Shown here one piece after another: positions 47,320 through 58,954 of a stretch of DNA of 64,000 nucleotides (position 1 is its first letter; every line of letters begins with the position of its first letter). The stretch is from Nereocystis luetkeana (Eukaryota; Sar; Phaeophyceae; Laminariales; Laminariaceae). The notes beneath the pieces were generated by a model. It had not been told where the DNA came from. It saw only the letters and a list, made by a program, of their open reading frames with translations, and did no database searches. Location: NCBI GenBank assembly GCA_031213475.1, contig JARUPZ010000035.1, positions 219,501-283,500 of the forward strand, in the 5' to 3' direction. The position numbers were made by a program, and so were the translations under genes.

Positions 47320-47470
47320 ACGGTTGGGCGTCACCAAGCAAAAGCTACGGCGGTATCAAGCTTTGGGTGACGGACGGAGGCACGTCAACGGGAAAAAAGG
47401 GGGCAGGGACCAACGGAAATAATTAAAGTTGCACGGTTGGGCCCTACCCAGCGAAAACGGGGGTATCAAG
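47320..47470 (+). repeat. Tandem repeat split by the LTR element
   Basis: Two units of about 108 bp share 'cacggttgggc', 'ggtatcaag' and 'ggcacgtcaac'. The second unit resumes at 54584 ('tatcaagtgg...ggcacgtcaac'), showing that the 7.1-kb element inserted within this array. Confidence 0.7.
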
Positions 47471-48011
47471 TGTTGCAGCGCTACGGGCTTCAGGAGTCGC
47501 CCAGGTGGGCGACAGGGTATTCTGTGATGTACGTTGACTGACCTGACCAGTGACGCACGGAGGGTGCATCGTGTAAGGCAGCGATAAAGCCGTAGGATGG
47601 CTCGCTGTCATATCGATGTAGGTATACAATGGAGTGTCCCCGGCGGGGGAGGCCATTGTCTGGGTCATGGAAACCCCGTATCGGCTGTAATGGTCGATGC
47701 GGGTGCTCTCTGGCCCTACCTGGGGTTAGTCAATCCCACCAAAGAACGAAAGAAACAAGTCAAACCATATCCTGTTCACACACCGTGCATGATTATCGCC
47801 TATCACGTGCCTGTCTGTTAACCACGCGTCGCACCCGCTGAGTAATATCAACACTCAACTCTCGTGGCGTCTGGCCACCCCGTGGCCAGAGAGGATTTAG
47901 GAGCGAGGTACGGAGGAAATCCCCATGAGGACTCTCTCAACGAACGACAACAGCTGGCTATCGAGGTGAGACCGAGCCGATAGCGGTACACAGGAGGAGG
48001 CAGCTGTAACA
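47471..48011 (+). repeat. 5' LTR
   Basis: 541 bp, TG...CA ends. Frames across it (for example 47444-47668 on minus) recur identically in the 3' LTR and are not treated as genes. Confidence 0.87.
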
Positions 48012-48059
48012 TGGTGAACCCAGGGAGATGACAGAGAGAGGGGGAGATTGGAGCGCAAC

Positions 48060-48300
48060 ACGAGAGATCCGTACCCAGGGAATTTGTTCGGCCCCGAGCA
48101 CCTGGGCCCGAGTTTTCTCCCGGGCGGAACGAGGGCCCGAATAACTGGGCCCGAGAGTCCTCCTGGGCGGAATGAGGCCCAAACATCGGGGCCCGAGTTT
48201 TCCTTGGGTGGAATCAGTGTCTCTGCCCGAGCTTTTCCGGGATGGAATCTGATGGGTGGCCAAGTGTCGAGCCCCGAGTTCTGTCCGGGATGATGGAGTC
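48060..48300. repeat. Tandem repeat inside the LTR element, unit about 45-50 bp
   Basis: Repeating 'gggcccgag', 'tcctcctgggcggaatga'-like units, five or six copies, just after the 5' LTR. The long overlapping frames here on both strands are repeat translation. Confidence 0.65.
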
Positions 48301-50093
48301 TGATGGGTACCAGCGGCGAGGGATACACGTAAAAACTACGATAGAGTACATATACTTCGTATTCGGGTAGCACTACTGCTGTTTATAGCAGTAACCATGC
48401 ATAACGTATCAGGAAACAGTAGTCACGACAGGTAGCCACCATCGCATACTCGCGATAAGGCAGCACCAAAAAAAAAAGGCCACGAATCTCTCCGTCCTGA
48501 CCCTCGATTTGTTTTTTGTTCCCGCGCACGCCTTGACGATTGTTTGCAGCCGGCCTTCGCCTCAGGTGTAACTCTCGTTTTTTTGCGGCCGTTCTCCGCC
48601 TCAGGCGTCACTCTCGATTTTTTTTGTTTTCGGCCCCGCACATCTCGTCTGTGTTTTTTTGGTGCGGCCGGTTTTTTTTCTTGCTGTGCGGTACTCCTCG
48701 AGGAAAAAAATGGGGGGGGTCGGCTGTATTCATTTAGACTACCATGGCAATACGTATGCGTACAACTCTAATAATCAGCCCAACCTGAGCGACAGCAGTA
48801 TTTTCGTGGTCACATGTCACCTGTAACTGCTGTTTGTTGAAGTATACCTCGCTGCTGGTATCGAAACAGGGAGTACTTTTGAATATCGTTGCGGGAGGAG
48901 CGCTTTCCGTAGATGGTTCTAAGTTTGAAGTTGTACGCAGGAACCGATAACCCACCATGCCCCGAGCACTGAGTAATAGCTGCCTGGAGCAAAGGCGCCT
49001 CAACTTGAAAATTACACAGAAAAGCCGCATCCCCGTCTACAATACCATCAGTAGTCTATACACTACCTGGTACGCAGTTTCACACGATGCTCAAAAAGAT
49101 GAGAAGATGGTATACCAGGGTATATTATACGACGAGTTGCATCACCTTACGTACACGACTAATAATATGAATATCAACGATAGTACATGTAATGTGGACA
49201 AAAGATAGGAAACCATACTCCTACTACTACTGCTCTACTCTGTACCTGGAGTTTTTTTTTTTAATTTTTTCTACCCCGAACAGGGTGAGCTCTTGATACA
49301 CGGTTAAGCATACAGGGGGGGTGGCTCGCAGTATGTATGCTTTGGACAACATCAATAAAGGGCGTTTATGGGCTATATATAATACTACACACTCCCGTAA
49401 AACTGTACCAGGTACCTGGTAGGCCGTATGGCAAAATCCTTAGGGACCATTTCGTACATCTCTCTTCCCATCTTTTCGAGTCATGATAACGCGTTGAAAA
49501 GCGACATATCAGGATGTACCACACACACCGTATGCACACGAGTACCAGGTATCTGGGATTCATACGGGGCATACTACGGTGATGAAGCTCGGTAGAAATG
49601 ACGAGTTTTAGTCGAAGGCCACATATCATACGTGGAGGATGTATCCACAGTATACCAGGTATACAGTATTCATACCACTATCAATATGACCGTTCATGGG
49701 ACTGAAGGTCGCACGGCAAAAGCTCTCTAGATCCTTGGGTCCATCGCTCCTCTTTCTTTCACAAGCGTGGAGACGTTTAACTTTGGCCCCACACATCCCT
49801 ACACACGTACGGGATGAGTGTCCCCTACTACCGGAGCAAAGTAACGTTGTTGGGAAGCTGTTCAGCTGTGCAGTGTACGGCATGTTACTATTCGGGGGTA
49901 GATGAAAGCTATGTTGAAACAACTGAGGGCACACAACGAGAGTCATAGCGGGTTGTTATGGTCTCCAAGTACCCGATACGCTGGAATTCCACTTGTTTCA
50001 CCCGTTCGGGTCTTCACACCCGGTACGTTGGCATTTCACTGGCTTTCCCTGGTCTTTTGACCCGGTACGTGGCCATAGGAAACAACCATACTC

Positions 50094-50352
50094 ACTAGCT
50101 TTCGCGCACATAATTAGTCCGTCAATTATAAGAAAGAAGAACGGACAACCCAGGCGATGGGAATGTTTGCAAAACTGTGATATGAGGTGATCGTGCTCTT
50201 TGTATAATCCCAAGTTCTATTTTGCATACTATGTTCTAGCTTCCGCGCAAATAATTAGTCCGTCAATTATAAGAAATAAGAACGGACAACCCAGGCGATG
50301 GGAATGTTTGCAAAACTGTGATATGAGGTGATCGTGTTCTTTCTATAATCCC
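50094..50352. repeat. Direct duplication of about 117 bp
   Basis: 50094-50210 and 50233-50351 share 'ataattagtccgtcaattat' through 'atgaggtgatcgtg' and 'tataatccca' with few differences, inside the LTR element. Confidence 0.8.
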
Positions 50353-50879
50353 ACGTATGTTATGGGATACTCGTTATATGCATATATCCACATGTTTTCG
50401 GTGTTGCCTGCCTTGTAGGACGGTGATTCGTGTGATACGCTGTTATGTATTCACGCTGCCGATGGTGCTCTGCCTGTTGTTTCGTAAGGCTTCGAAGATA
50501 CTCGTCTGGTCAATGCATGCAGGCATACTCGTTGCTCGTGCTCGTGCTCGTATGTTCGCTCGTTTTTCATGATCGCACACACATGCATGTTCGTTAATAA
50601 ATGTCTGCATGCGATTGACCACATAATGTCTTCAAGACGAAATGCAACCGACAGGTGTCGATACAAGCCATAGGTGCCGTACGTACTAATACACGCATGC
50701 TCTCGTGGACCGTTTGCTCGGTTAAGTGATGACGGAAACTAACAATGTCGAGCCTTACGCTGTTTGAGCGTACATAACCACCCTTTAGAACAATGAACCC
50801 CTGGACAACAACGTGCATTGTCGGCTGGCAAACATGGAACTTTCGATAAATCCACGTATATGGTGATGACTGTGGTGTA

Positions 50880-51000
50880 GTTTGTAACCACAGGAAAAAT
50901 CTCTCTCTAGGATCAAATAAAAGGCACGGACACTGGTTGTGCTGGATGTCGACGGGTAGAAAGAATGGTTTAAGGCGAAGAACACATACACAATACGTGC
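50880..51000 (-). repeat. Dispersed repeat family D, copy 7
   Basis: Complementary orientation with 'ggcacggacactggttgtgc' and 'tgtcgacgggtagaaag'. It shows that the LTR element interior includes captured genomic repeats. Confidence 0.65.
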
Positions 51001-51324
51001 AGAGTACGAGTCGAACACATACGGCCGCATTACCTTATTCATCCCGACTGCTGTAAAGTATGTATATTTTCTTCATTCAGCATACCGAGCTGGTATCACA
51101 TCACACTGGATACGGCAGGCACGACGCACGCATTCCGTCCAAGAGCAGAGAGAGATAGCAGTGCGACACCAACGAATAAATAAAACCTATCAACCTAGTG
51201 GCACCGGGCATATTAGTACTGGTAGTTACAAACCACCCGGCACTAGATTATCGACTACCAGGATGTCGACAAAGCAGTTTGTGTCACAGAATCGGGGATC
51301 ACACACATAAATAGTTGCAATCCC

Positions 51325-51936
51325 GTGATCACAGCGCCCGATTACTGGGGGATGCGTGAACAGTTACTTGATAGTATCATGCACGAATATTTGAAAACCG
51401 TGAAAACAGGCGTTTGTTTTACATTCGTGCTGAAAGGACCTCGGAGCGCTGGCCTCTATCCGGAGCGCTTTGCCTGTAGCAAGGGTGTCTGCTCTTCCAG
51501 AGCAAATACATGCATCCTAAGCAGTGGGTACGAGATACACAATGCAAATCAAACTGAGGAGAGAAAACCTGGTAGTTTCCGATAGGAAAACAAAGCCCCT
51601 CCCCAGCGCGCATACTCACGCGCCGTCTTAGCTGCTGACGCAGTGAACGGAGAATCAAACGAGCTTGACTTTGTTCAAGTATCTGACATGGTTCCCAATG
51701 ACGATTGGGCATCTTCACCGTTTGAGTACTGCACTCCTGTACATGCACATAAGGTTGACCCTAATTTTCAAGTGCTTCGTCCCCGCATGGGGAGGGCAAT
51801 TCTATCTAGGCGAGGCCACATATGCCCAATGCCCAAACTAAAGGTTCCCCTCATTTGCGAACGCGATCGTGAAGTGGTTGCGCGTACCACGCACCTGTTG
51901 TGTCGTCCGTCTCCAAGCATCGAGCGATCCGCCTGA
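51325..51936 (+). other. Two short unrecognised frames in the LTR element
   Basis: 51325-51585 (86 codons, PDYWGMREQLLDSIM...) and 51643-51936 (97 codons, NGESNELDFVQVSDMVPNDD...) have mixed amino-acid composition unlike the surrounding repeats. They could be remnants of one reading frame. No family is recognised. Confidence 0.25.
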
Positions 51937-52186
51937 TCGGAGAAGAACGGTTGTAGGAATTCTAAATTGCATGACTAATGCTGGAAAACATGATGTAGGC
52001 ATGGTGTAACCGAGCAGGATACCTTCCTATTTGACTCTTCAAGATTAGTGGCCCAGTGTTGGAGACACGAAGCGAAAGGTGGGATTGGGATGCCAATAAG
52101 CAGTAGGTAGTTTCCGTGCTGGGGGGGTGTTTGAGTTTTAGAACGAAAGGGTCTCACCAGTGGACACTGTTCGGACTGGGGGGGTG

Positions 52187-52990
52187 GCGTGAAGGTGGCG
52201 TGAACGTCAGTGCCTTCAAACGACTTACTTACTCGGAGTCATGTCAGTACCTTCAAACGTGGCGTGCACGTCAGTACCTTCAAACGACTTACTTACTCGG
52301 AGGCACGTCAGTGCCTTCAAACGACTTACTTGCTCGGAGTCATGTCAGTACCTTCAAACGTGGCGTGAACGGCAGTGCCTCCAAACGGCTTACTTACGCG
52401 GAGTCACGTCAGTACTTCGGGGGTTGGCGTGAAGGTGGCGTGAACGTCAGTGCCTTGAAACGACTTACTTACTCGGAGCCATGTCAGTACCTTTAAACGT
52501 GGCGTGCACGTCAGTACCTTCAAACGACTTACTTACTCGGAGTCACGTCAGTACTTTCAAACGTGGCGTGAATGTCAGTGCCTTCAAACGACTTACTTAC
52601 TCGGAGGCACGTCAGTGAAGGTGGCGTGAACGTCAGTGCCCTCAAACGACTTACTTACTCGGAGTCATGTCAGTACCTTCAAACGTGGCGTGAACGTCAG
52701 TGCCTTCAAACGACTTACTTACTCGGAGGCACGTCAGTGAAGGTGGCGTGAACGTCAGTGCCCTCAAACGACTTACTTACTCGGAGTCATGTCAGTACCT
52801 TCAAACGTGGCGTGAACGTCAGTGCCTTCCGACGACTTACTTACTCGGAGTCACGTCAGTACCTTCTAACGTTGCGTGAATGTCAGGGCCCTCAAACGAT
52901 CTGCTTACTCGGAGTCACGTCAGTACTTGAGGGGGTGGCGTGAACGTCTGAACCTTCAAACGACTTACTTTCTTGGAGTCAAACGTCAGT
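52187..52990. repeat. Minisatellite, unit about 60-65 bp
   Basis: More than a dozen copies of 'ccttcaaacgacttactta', 'ctcggagtcacgtcagtac' and 'gtggcgtgaacgtcagtgcc', in a higher-order arrangement of short and long units. It lies in the LTR element interior, upstream of the Arg-rich frames. Long frames here are repeat translation. Confidence 0.88.
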
Positions 52991-53056
52991 ATCTTCAAAA
53001 GACCACACTAGGGGTTCACCAAACGTTCCCGAGCGAAGTTTCACACAGAGCTGCAA

Positions 53057-54036
53057 AGATGAGTTTCGACGAAATCCTCGATTGCATAGCTGGTGTTGGG
53101 GTATTGGCAGCCAAACTCAAGATCTTCCATGAGCGGCCGAACCACATGAGGCTCGAATTCGTCCAATTTCGTGGCGCAGAGGCAGCAGATGTTCTGGAGG
53201 CTGAGAGGGATACTCAAGAGACGGCAGGGGAAAACGAGCCCCAGAAGAGCGCGGGACGACGCGGCAACTCAGAGGAGTTCCTCGGGTGAGCAGAAGCTGG
53301 GGGTCAACAGGGTCTTGATCAAGGAGGCGGCCAGCAAACGCGGAAGGGAACGCATCCACGCGAATCGGGCGCACGAGCATTGGACCGGGGGGTAGCGAAT
53401 CACTTCCGTCGAGCAGCCCGGTCTGAGCTATCAAGCGTCTATGAGAGGACGCCGGATCAGGGGTCGGGTAGGTTTGTGTGTACCCCGTTACATAAGCGGC
53501 AAAGGATGCTAAAGCATTGTACCATTTTCAAGTTAGATGCACGGAGCCGCAGTCGCAGTCGTGACCGCCGTAGCTGCCACCACCGCCGTAGCAGGAGTGC
53601 CACGCAGGAGCGCAACCGCAGTAGCAGCAACCGAGCACGGCAACGGGAACCGGCAGGACGGGGGGGCAATCAGGTCCACCACCTCCGCCGCCGCGGAGGG
53701 AGCGCAAACAGCCGGCCCAGCAGGAGAAGGAGGAAGAGGTGGAACAGCGTCAGGCGCAGCAACTGTGTCATCATCAGCAGCAGCAGCAACTGCAGCCGCC
53801 GCAGAAGCCGAAACAGCAGCAGCGACCGTCAGAAGGAAAAGCGGAAGGCGTAGGAGCCTCGTCACGAGCATCGGGGATGTCCGTACGTGGCCGAAGCTCG
53901 TTAATCGTCGAATGGATAAGGAAGGACGCGGCAGCCGGTTCGTCGGGGATATGGAGGAGGAGTTGCCCACGCTGTTACCGGGTAGTGGCCGGGATACCCG
54001 CTGTGCACCGACGATAGTTATGCGTCGGGCAGGGGG
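53057..54036 (+). pseudogene. Possible gag-like remnant of the LTR element
   Basis: 53057-53289 opens MSFDEILDCIAGVGVLAAK and reads through an acidic, Glu-rich stretch to a stop. From 53380 the frames are Arg/Ser-rich or Gln-rich, and one ends IVEWIRKDAAAGSSGIWRRS...CPRC before the 3' LTR. Position and composition (basic, Gln-rich, just before the polypurine tract) would suit a decayed structural protein, but no zinc knuckle is intact and the frame is broken. Low certainty. Confidence 0.3.
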
Positions 54037-54038
54037 GG

Positions 54039-54579
54039 TGTTGCAGCGCTACGGGCTTCAGGAGTCGCCCAGGTGGGCGACAGGGTATTCTGTGATGTAC
54101 GTTGACTGACCTGACCAGTGACGCACGGAGGGTGCATCGTGTAAGGCAGCGATAAAGCCGTAGGATGGCTCGCTGTCATATCGATGTAGGTATACAATGG
54201 AGTGTCCCCGGCGGGGGAGGCCATTGTCTGGGTCATGGAAACCCCGTATCGGCTGTAATGGTCGATGCGGGTGCTCTCTGGCCCTACCTGGGGTTAGTCA
54301 ATCCCACCAAAGAACGAAAGAAACAAGTCAAACCATATCCTGTTCACACACCGTGCATGATTATCGCCTATCACGTGCCTGTCTGTTAACCACGCGTCGC
54401 ACCCGCTGAGTAATATCAACACTCAACTCTCGTGGCGTCTGGCCACCCCGTGGCCAGAGAGGATTTAGGAGCGAGGTACGGAGGAAATCCCCATGAGGAC
54501 TCTCTCAACGAACGACAACAGCTGGCTATCGAGGTGAGACCGAGCCGATAGCGGTACACAGGAGGAGGCAGCTGTAACA
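54039..54579 (+). repeat. 3' LTR
   Basis: 541 bp, apparently identical to the 5' LTR, preceded by the polypurine run at 54031-54037 and followed by CAAG. Confidence 0.87.
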
Positions 54580-54649
54580 CAAGTATCAAGTGGTTATACG
54601 ACGAAGGCACGTCAACAGAAAAAAGAGGGACGGGACCAACGGACATAGA

Positions 54650-57600
54650 TAGAGTTACAACATTTTTTTTGCTGGGGAAAGTGGTTGGCTTGAAACCCCG
54701 GGAGGTCGTAACTTGAAAAACGGGAACGTTATCCTCATCAGGCGTTCCTATTCCTACATGAGTGTATAGTAATATGATGACAGAGAGAGGATGAGGTCAT
54801 CAACAGACGATGTGGGCGGTCGATTTTAATAACGGACGTGAAAATGTGTGGTCACGACTGCATCATCCATCTATCTTTTCAATCGTGCACACACACAGGC
54901 AGACAAAAAAGCACACTGGTTGCCACAAAAGGTCAGAGCGTCAAGCACAAACAAGGTGTTTTTGTACCGCTGCTGCCGTTGTATTGTAGCGTATGTCGTG
55001 ACTACGCTGTCATTTTACAAATTCCGAGGAAGCGCGAGTTTATACTCGTATCGCCTTGCCCTCCTGCGCGCCATCCAATTAGTTGCCCGGCTCTTGATAT
55101 TGTTGGTGTGGCTTCGCTACTAGTTTTCGCAAGATAACGTGAAACACGGCACCCATGTATATACAGAGGCACCGTCCGTGGCCGTCACTAAAGGAGAGAG
55201 CTTGATGTGTGACTTCAGAATTCTGTTGAAGCGTGGTCACCACAAAGTCGAAAAACTGAAATCGTGGGGTTTGCATTGTTCTAGGCGGCTTGGCGTCGCG
55301 GAACGCAATCAGGGGAAAAAAGAGCAAGGTCGCGCGATTTTGAACGCCCAGAACACGCGCCAAGTTGCCCGGCCGGGGCTCGAGCTTGACAATTGTGCTG
55401 TAGTGTGCACGCGGGTCCGCTGCGGGCGCCGCAGCCGAGGGCGTGATAAAAAAACGGCGAATGGAACACAAAATATTGTCGATGGGCAAAAATAGTGCGT
55501 TTCATACGGGTACACATAGCTTGCAAAAGTGAGTTTCGACAAAATGCTCATCATCTCGTCACAGCTGAATCAGATGTTTTTTCTAGTAAATACGCAAATG
55601 TACACGAGAGACCTGATACATATAGAGGGAGAAAGAGAGGTTTCCCTCAATGGATCTAGCCGGTACTATGTTTCTTTGGTAATTCAGGACCCTTTCAGAT
55701 AAATCAGTGGAAGGTTCGAGGGTCCACGTGTAGAGGAGGAGGCTGAAACCCGATAACAAGAGATTGAGAGCGTGCGCTTCACACCCCAGGCGGCAGAATG
55801 CTGACGACTACTTGCCGATTAACCACGGTCCACGGGCATTTTAATCTAAATATTTGAAATGCGCAGGTCACGTCTGACCTTACACTATGCGAAATTGCCG
55901 AGTTTAGCGTCCTTGTGCTGTTTGTCGCGCTGTACTCTGAATAAATCGTTTACTCTCAAAGGTAGAAATTACGGTTGAACGTGAAGAACACACACGTACA
56001 CGTCGGTGGGGACTAGCCGGCGGATACCAGGGTATTTCGTCATTTTCTTCGAGGTTCCGACGGGGCTAACATCGCACGAAGGAAACGCAGCGATTGGAGA
56101 CGCCCCCCAGCAGATCGGGAGAACGTCAGAGGTTAAGGAGTTGTTTTCGCAGAGGGCGCACATCGAGGGTGACAGAGGTAGGCGACAGGCCCACGGCAAC
56201 ACTATCTAATATGCCCACCCAGTGGAAGGAGATATCTGATATTAGCTGATAATAGCCCATGAGCATAGCACCAGGCCAGATTGTAGCAGCGGGATTCTAG
56301 ACCGACGCCTGCCAGCCGCCTCCAAAACGAGAGGGGGAGGCTAGCGAAGGGCATCCATGACGGGTGAAATGCGGCCTTCCAAGCAGGAGGCCAAGACGGC
56401 GTGATGTTCGCAGCCGATGCCGCGGTACGAGCGCTGTTGACATCCGGTGATGGCAAGGTTGCAGCAGTAGCAAACATTGTCGAAGTCCAAGCATTGCTGT
56501 CTTCCGATGTTGGGGAGCTGAAAGACCGTGATGGGAGTGACACAGAAGGCGGTCCATGCGTATTTCGTAGGGGAATAGCCTTGTCGTGTTACGCAGACTC
56601 GATGCGAAAAACACATCCTATTACGGGGGGCCATAGTTAATAGGACCTATGGTCTAGATAAAAACCTATATATTTAACCATTTTTACTAACAATATTTGG
56701 TCCTATTAACTATAGTCCCCCGTAATAATGGCTTTGTGTTTCTCTGCCATCGTGTGGTTGACGCACTCGATATGCCGTCGTTGATCCTGCTGGGCAGTGG
56801 CGCGGGCTGGCGTCAGCCTTGTTGCCAAGGTCGTAGATGGTGCGGAAAAAGTTGCTGCAGACCTGCAGCCCGTTGTCTCCGGGCCACGGCCCCCCACTCG
56901 GTTCCGAACTGCGGCAGTCGCGCGTTTTTGCGTGCGGGGTCGGTAGCCTGAAGAGCCATTGCACCGTAACGCGAGACGGCAGCACGGCTACTGCGTACGT
57001 CTGCGCTGTCCGGTGGTGCAGTATTTGTCGACGATAACAAGTACGCTGCTTGGAAGGCAGGGTTCGAGTTCGGGTATCAATGGCGGCATGAAATGCGAGT
57101 GAGAGAGGGTTTTCTGCAGCAACGGTGGAGGCGGGAGCACCTCCGGAATCATGTCCGGTAGAAAAGGAGGCAGGAAGAGTGCTCCGACGTTACTCGTGAT
57201 CGGAGGTATGTGTGTATGGGGGGTGCTGATCTTGTTGAGTCCGTTGTTGGAGGCAGAAACGCACACGGAGGGGGGGGCGAGGGATGGTGACTCGGAGGGG
57301 AGGGCGGGACAGCAGAAATTAGGGCGAACCACCTTTAGCACCACGCCCGACATACTACGTCCCAGCCAAAGGGAGGGTTGGGAAACATAGGGGCCGTCGT
57401 TATTGAAGCAGGTGCCCTAGAAAAGGTTGCGAGACCTGGTGATGGCGATACCATTTTGCCGTTATCATTCAAGAAGTTCATGTAGGTAGGCTGGGGTGTG
57501 GTGAAATAATGATGAAAGACCTGTTGAAGTAACCGCGTTCCCATACGGCAGAGGCCCTAGTCGAAGCACTCTCGTTTTAGTTTGCTGCATGAGGTCCTTC

Positions 57601-58400
57601 AAGGCCTTGATGCGCTGGAGAACTGCAGTTTACCGAAGAATCTGGTCTTCTCTGACATCAAAAGTGATACTTATTCAGAGCAATTCTAGCGCCAGTTGTT
57701 TAGAAGAAAGACCGACGGATAATGCTGCTGCGCACGAAAAAACAACGAGGGTCCCCAAAACCTGAAAAGGTCGTTGTTGGTTACGTTTCTGACACAAGCT
57801 GGCTGAAGAGCTGGGTTGACACCAGGCAGCGAAGGGGGCGGCAGGCTCTTGGGCTATCAACCAATATTGTCGAGAGCTAACTCGCTTAATCGTGATGAAC
57901 GGGAGCTGTTTCTCCCGAGTCAGTCCGTGGAGGAATCTTCCTATTCCTCCGGGACTCCAGATGGACCTTCAGTGGTACGTACGGAGCGCGGGACAAACAT
58001 ACCCCGGGGCTTCATGCTCAAACCCCTTGAAAATGGCTCTTCAGTAGGGAGACACTCGCGAGGAGATGTTGCATGTAGGGTTTAGTCCGTGCCCCCTGCA
58101 AAAGGGTGTGTGTTGATGGTGCTCAGGAACACGGCGGAGATGTTCCATCTAATACTAGGAAGTTCCATATATTGGCGTGGGATTTTAGGAAAGGGAAATA
58201 AATTTAGGCGGATATTCTGCGGGGTAAACGGGAGACGTAATGTGCTGGCATTTGCCGGACAATAGCCTGCATGTTTGTCATGGGCTCTTACTCGACAGCC
58301 CGGGAATCATACGAGTATAAGAGGAGATCTGTGTTGTTGTCTGGAGTCAACCACGCGTTCCCGTGCCAGCTACGTCTTTATCTCTAGAGATCAACCAACA
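54650..58400. other. Intergenic stretch with one MITE
   Basis: No gene is supported. Frames at 55139-55495, 56006-56209, 56401-56640, 57151-57390 and 57816-58085 are short and unrecognised; the last (NRDERELFLPSQSVEESSYSS...) lies about 390 bp before the copia gag and may belong to a leader or another element. A family A MITE occupies 56619-56727. A long terminal repeat for the copia element might lie at about 58110-58430, but I cannot verify it. Confidence 0.45.
56619..56727. mobile_element. MITE family A, copy 6
   Basis: TATTACGGGGGGCCATAGTT to CCCCGTAATA, with 'taataggacc' replacing 'taacaggacc' in the ends. Confidence 0.85.
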
Positions 58401-58475
58401 CACTAGTGAGCCGGTGAGCTTCTATTGGTAAGCGTAACCAAGGCCTACCTAGAGAGGTGGGAACCTGCTCCCAGC

Positions 58476-58953
58476 ATGTCTGGTTTAGATGATGTGCATA
58501 GTCAGGGAGCAAGCGTGACAACTGAGGAGAAGATGAACGAGATGAGAGAGAATATCGAGGTCCTGGAAAGGACGACGAAGGAGCAGAGGCTGCGCGCCGA
58601 GAGGGACGCGCCGCGAGCTGGAACAGAGGGGGGGGGCGGTCGGGGGAGAAGCGCAGAAGCAGCTGCGAGGCAATAAGCATCGTCGACTGAGCCAACAACT
58701 GGGCTGGAAGCCTAAACAGGGACGTTACAACCATCTCAGTATCGCCGTAGTCTAACCCAGTCGAGACCCCCGAAGTTGGATAATGTAGAAGCTCACTTTA
58801 GTATGTGGCGCAGTAAGTTTCTAGCGTACCTGTCATCGCTTGGTTGTCTGCATGTACTTGGCAACACGGCAAACCCAATAATGATGGGAGACCTGAGAGT
58901 GTCGATAGAGGAGCTTGCATCCAGGCACTCACTCCGAGAGAGTAGAGATGCAT
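58476..58953 (+). pseudogene. Ty1/copia gag, N-terminal part
   Basis: 58476-58676 encodes a charged coiled coil (EEKMNEMRENIEVLERTTKEQ). After a frameshift, 58736-58953 reads PPKLDNVEAHFSMWRSKFLAYLSSLGC, the 'K-L-x-x-x-n-F-x-x-W' opening typical of copia Gag (UBN2-type, family knowledge). It stops near 58953, where an oppositely oriented pol block begins; its continuation on + resumes at about 61500. Confidence 0.6.
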
Positions 58954-58954
58954 G

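Larger units (their letters stand above)
47471..54579 (+). mobile_element. 7.1-kb LTR element without pol (LARD-like)
   Basis: Two 541-bp LTRs (47471-48011 and 54039-54579) appear identical base for base. Both begin TGTTGCAGCG and end TGTAACA. CAAG precedes the first and follows the second, a 4-bp target duplication. TGGTGAACCC directly after the 5' LTR is a candidate primer-binding site, and CAGGGGGGG directly before the 3' LTR is a polypurine tract. These fix the orientation as +. The 6.0-kb interior has no RT, RNase H or integrase motif in any frame that I can see, only minisatellites, a dispersed repeat copy and short frames. It must have been mobilised by another element. Identical LTRs imply recent insertion. 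Confidence 0.85.

Noticed and set aside
47444-47668. 74-codon frame repeated at 54018-54236
   Set aside because: It recurs only because it lies in the two LTRs; no protein features.
52187-52990. CRISPR-like array
   Set aside because: Units are contiguous and diverged with no unique spacers, in a eukaryotic LTR element; it is a minisatellite.
53537-54109. 190-codon Ala/Thr-rich frame
   Set aside because: Out-of-frame translation of GCA/GCC-type repeats that runs into the 3' LTR.
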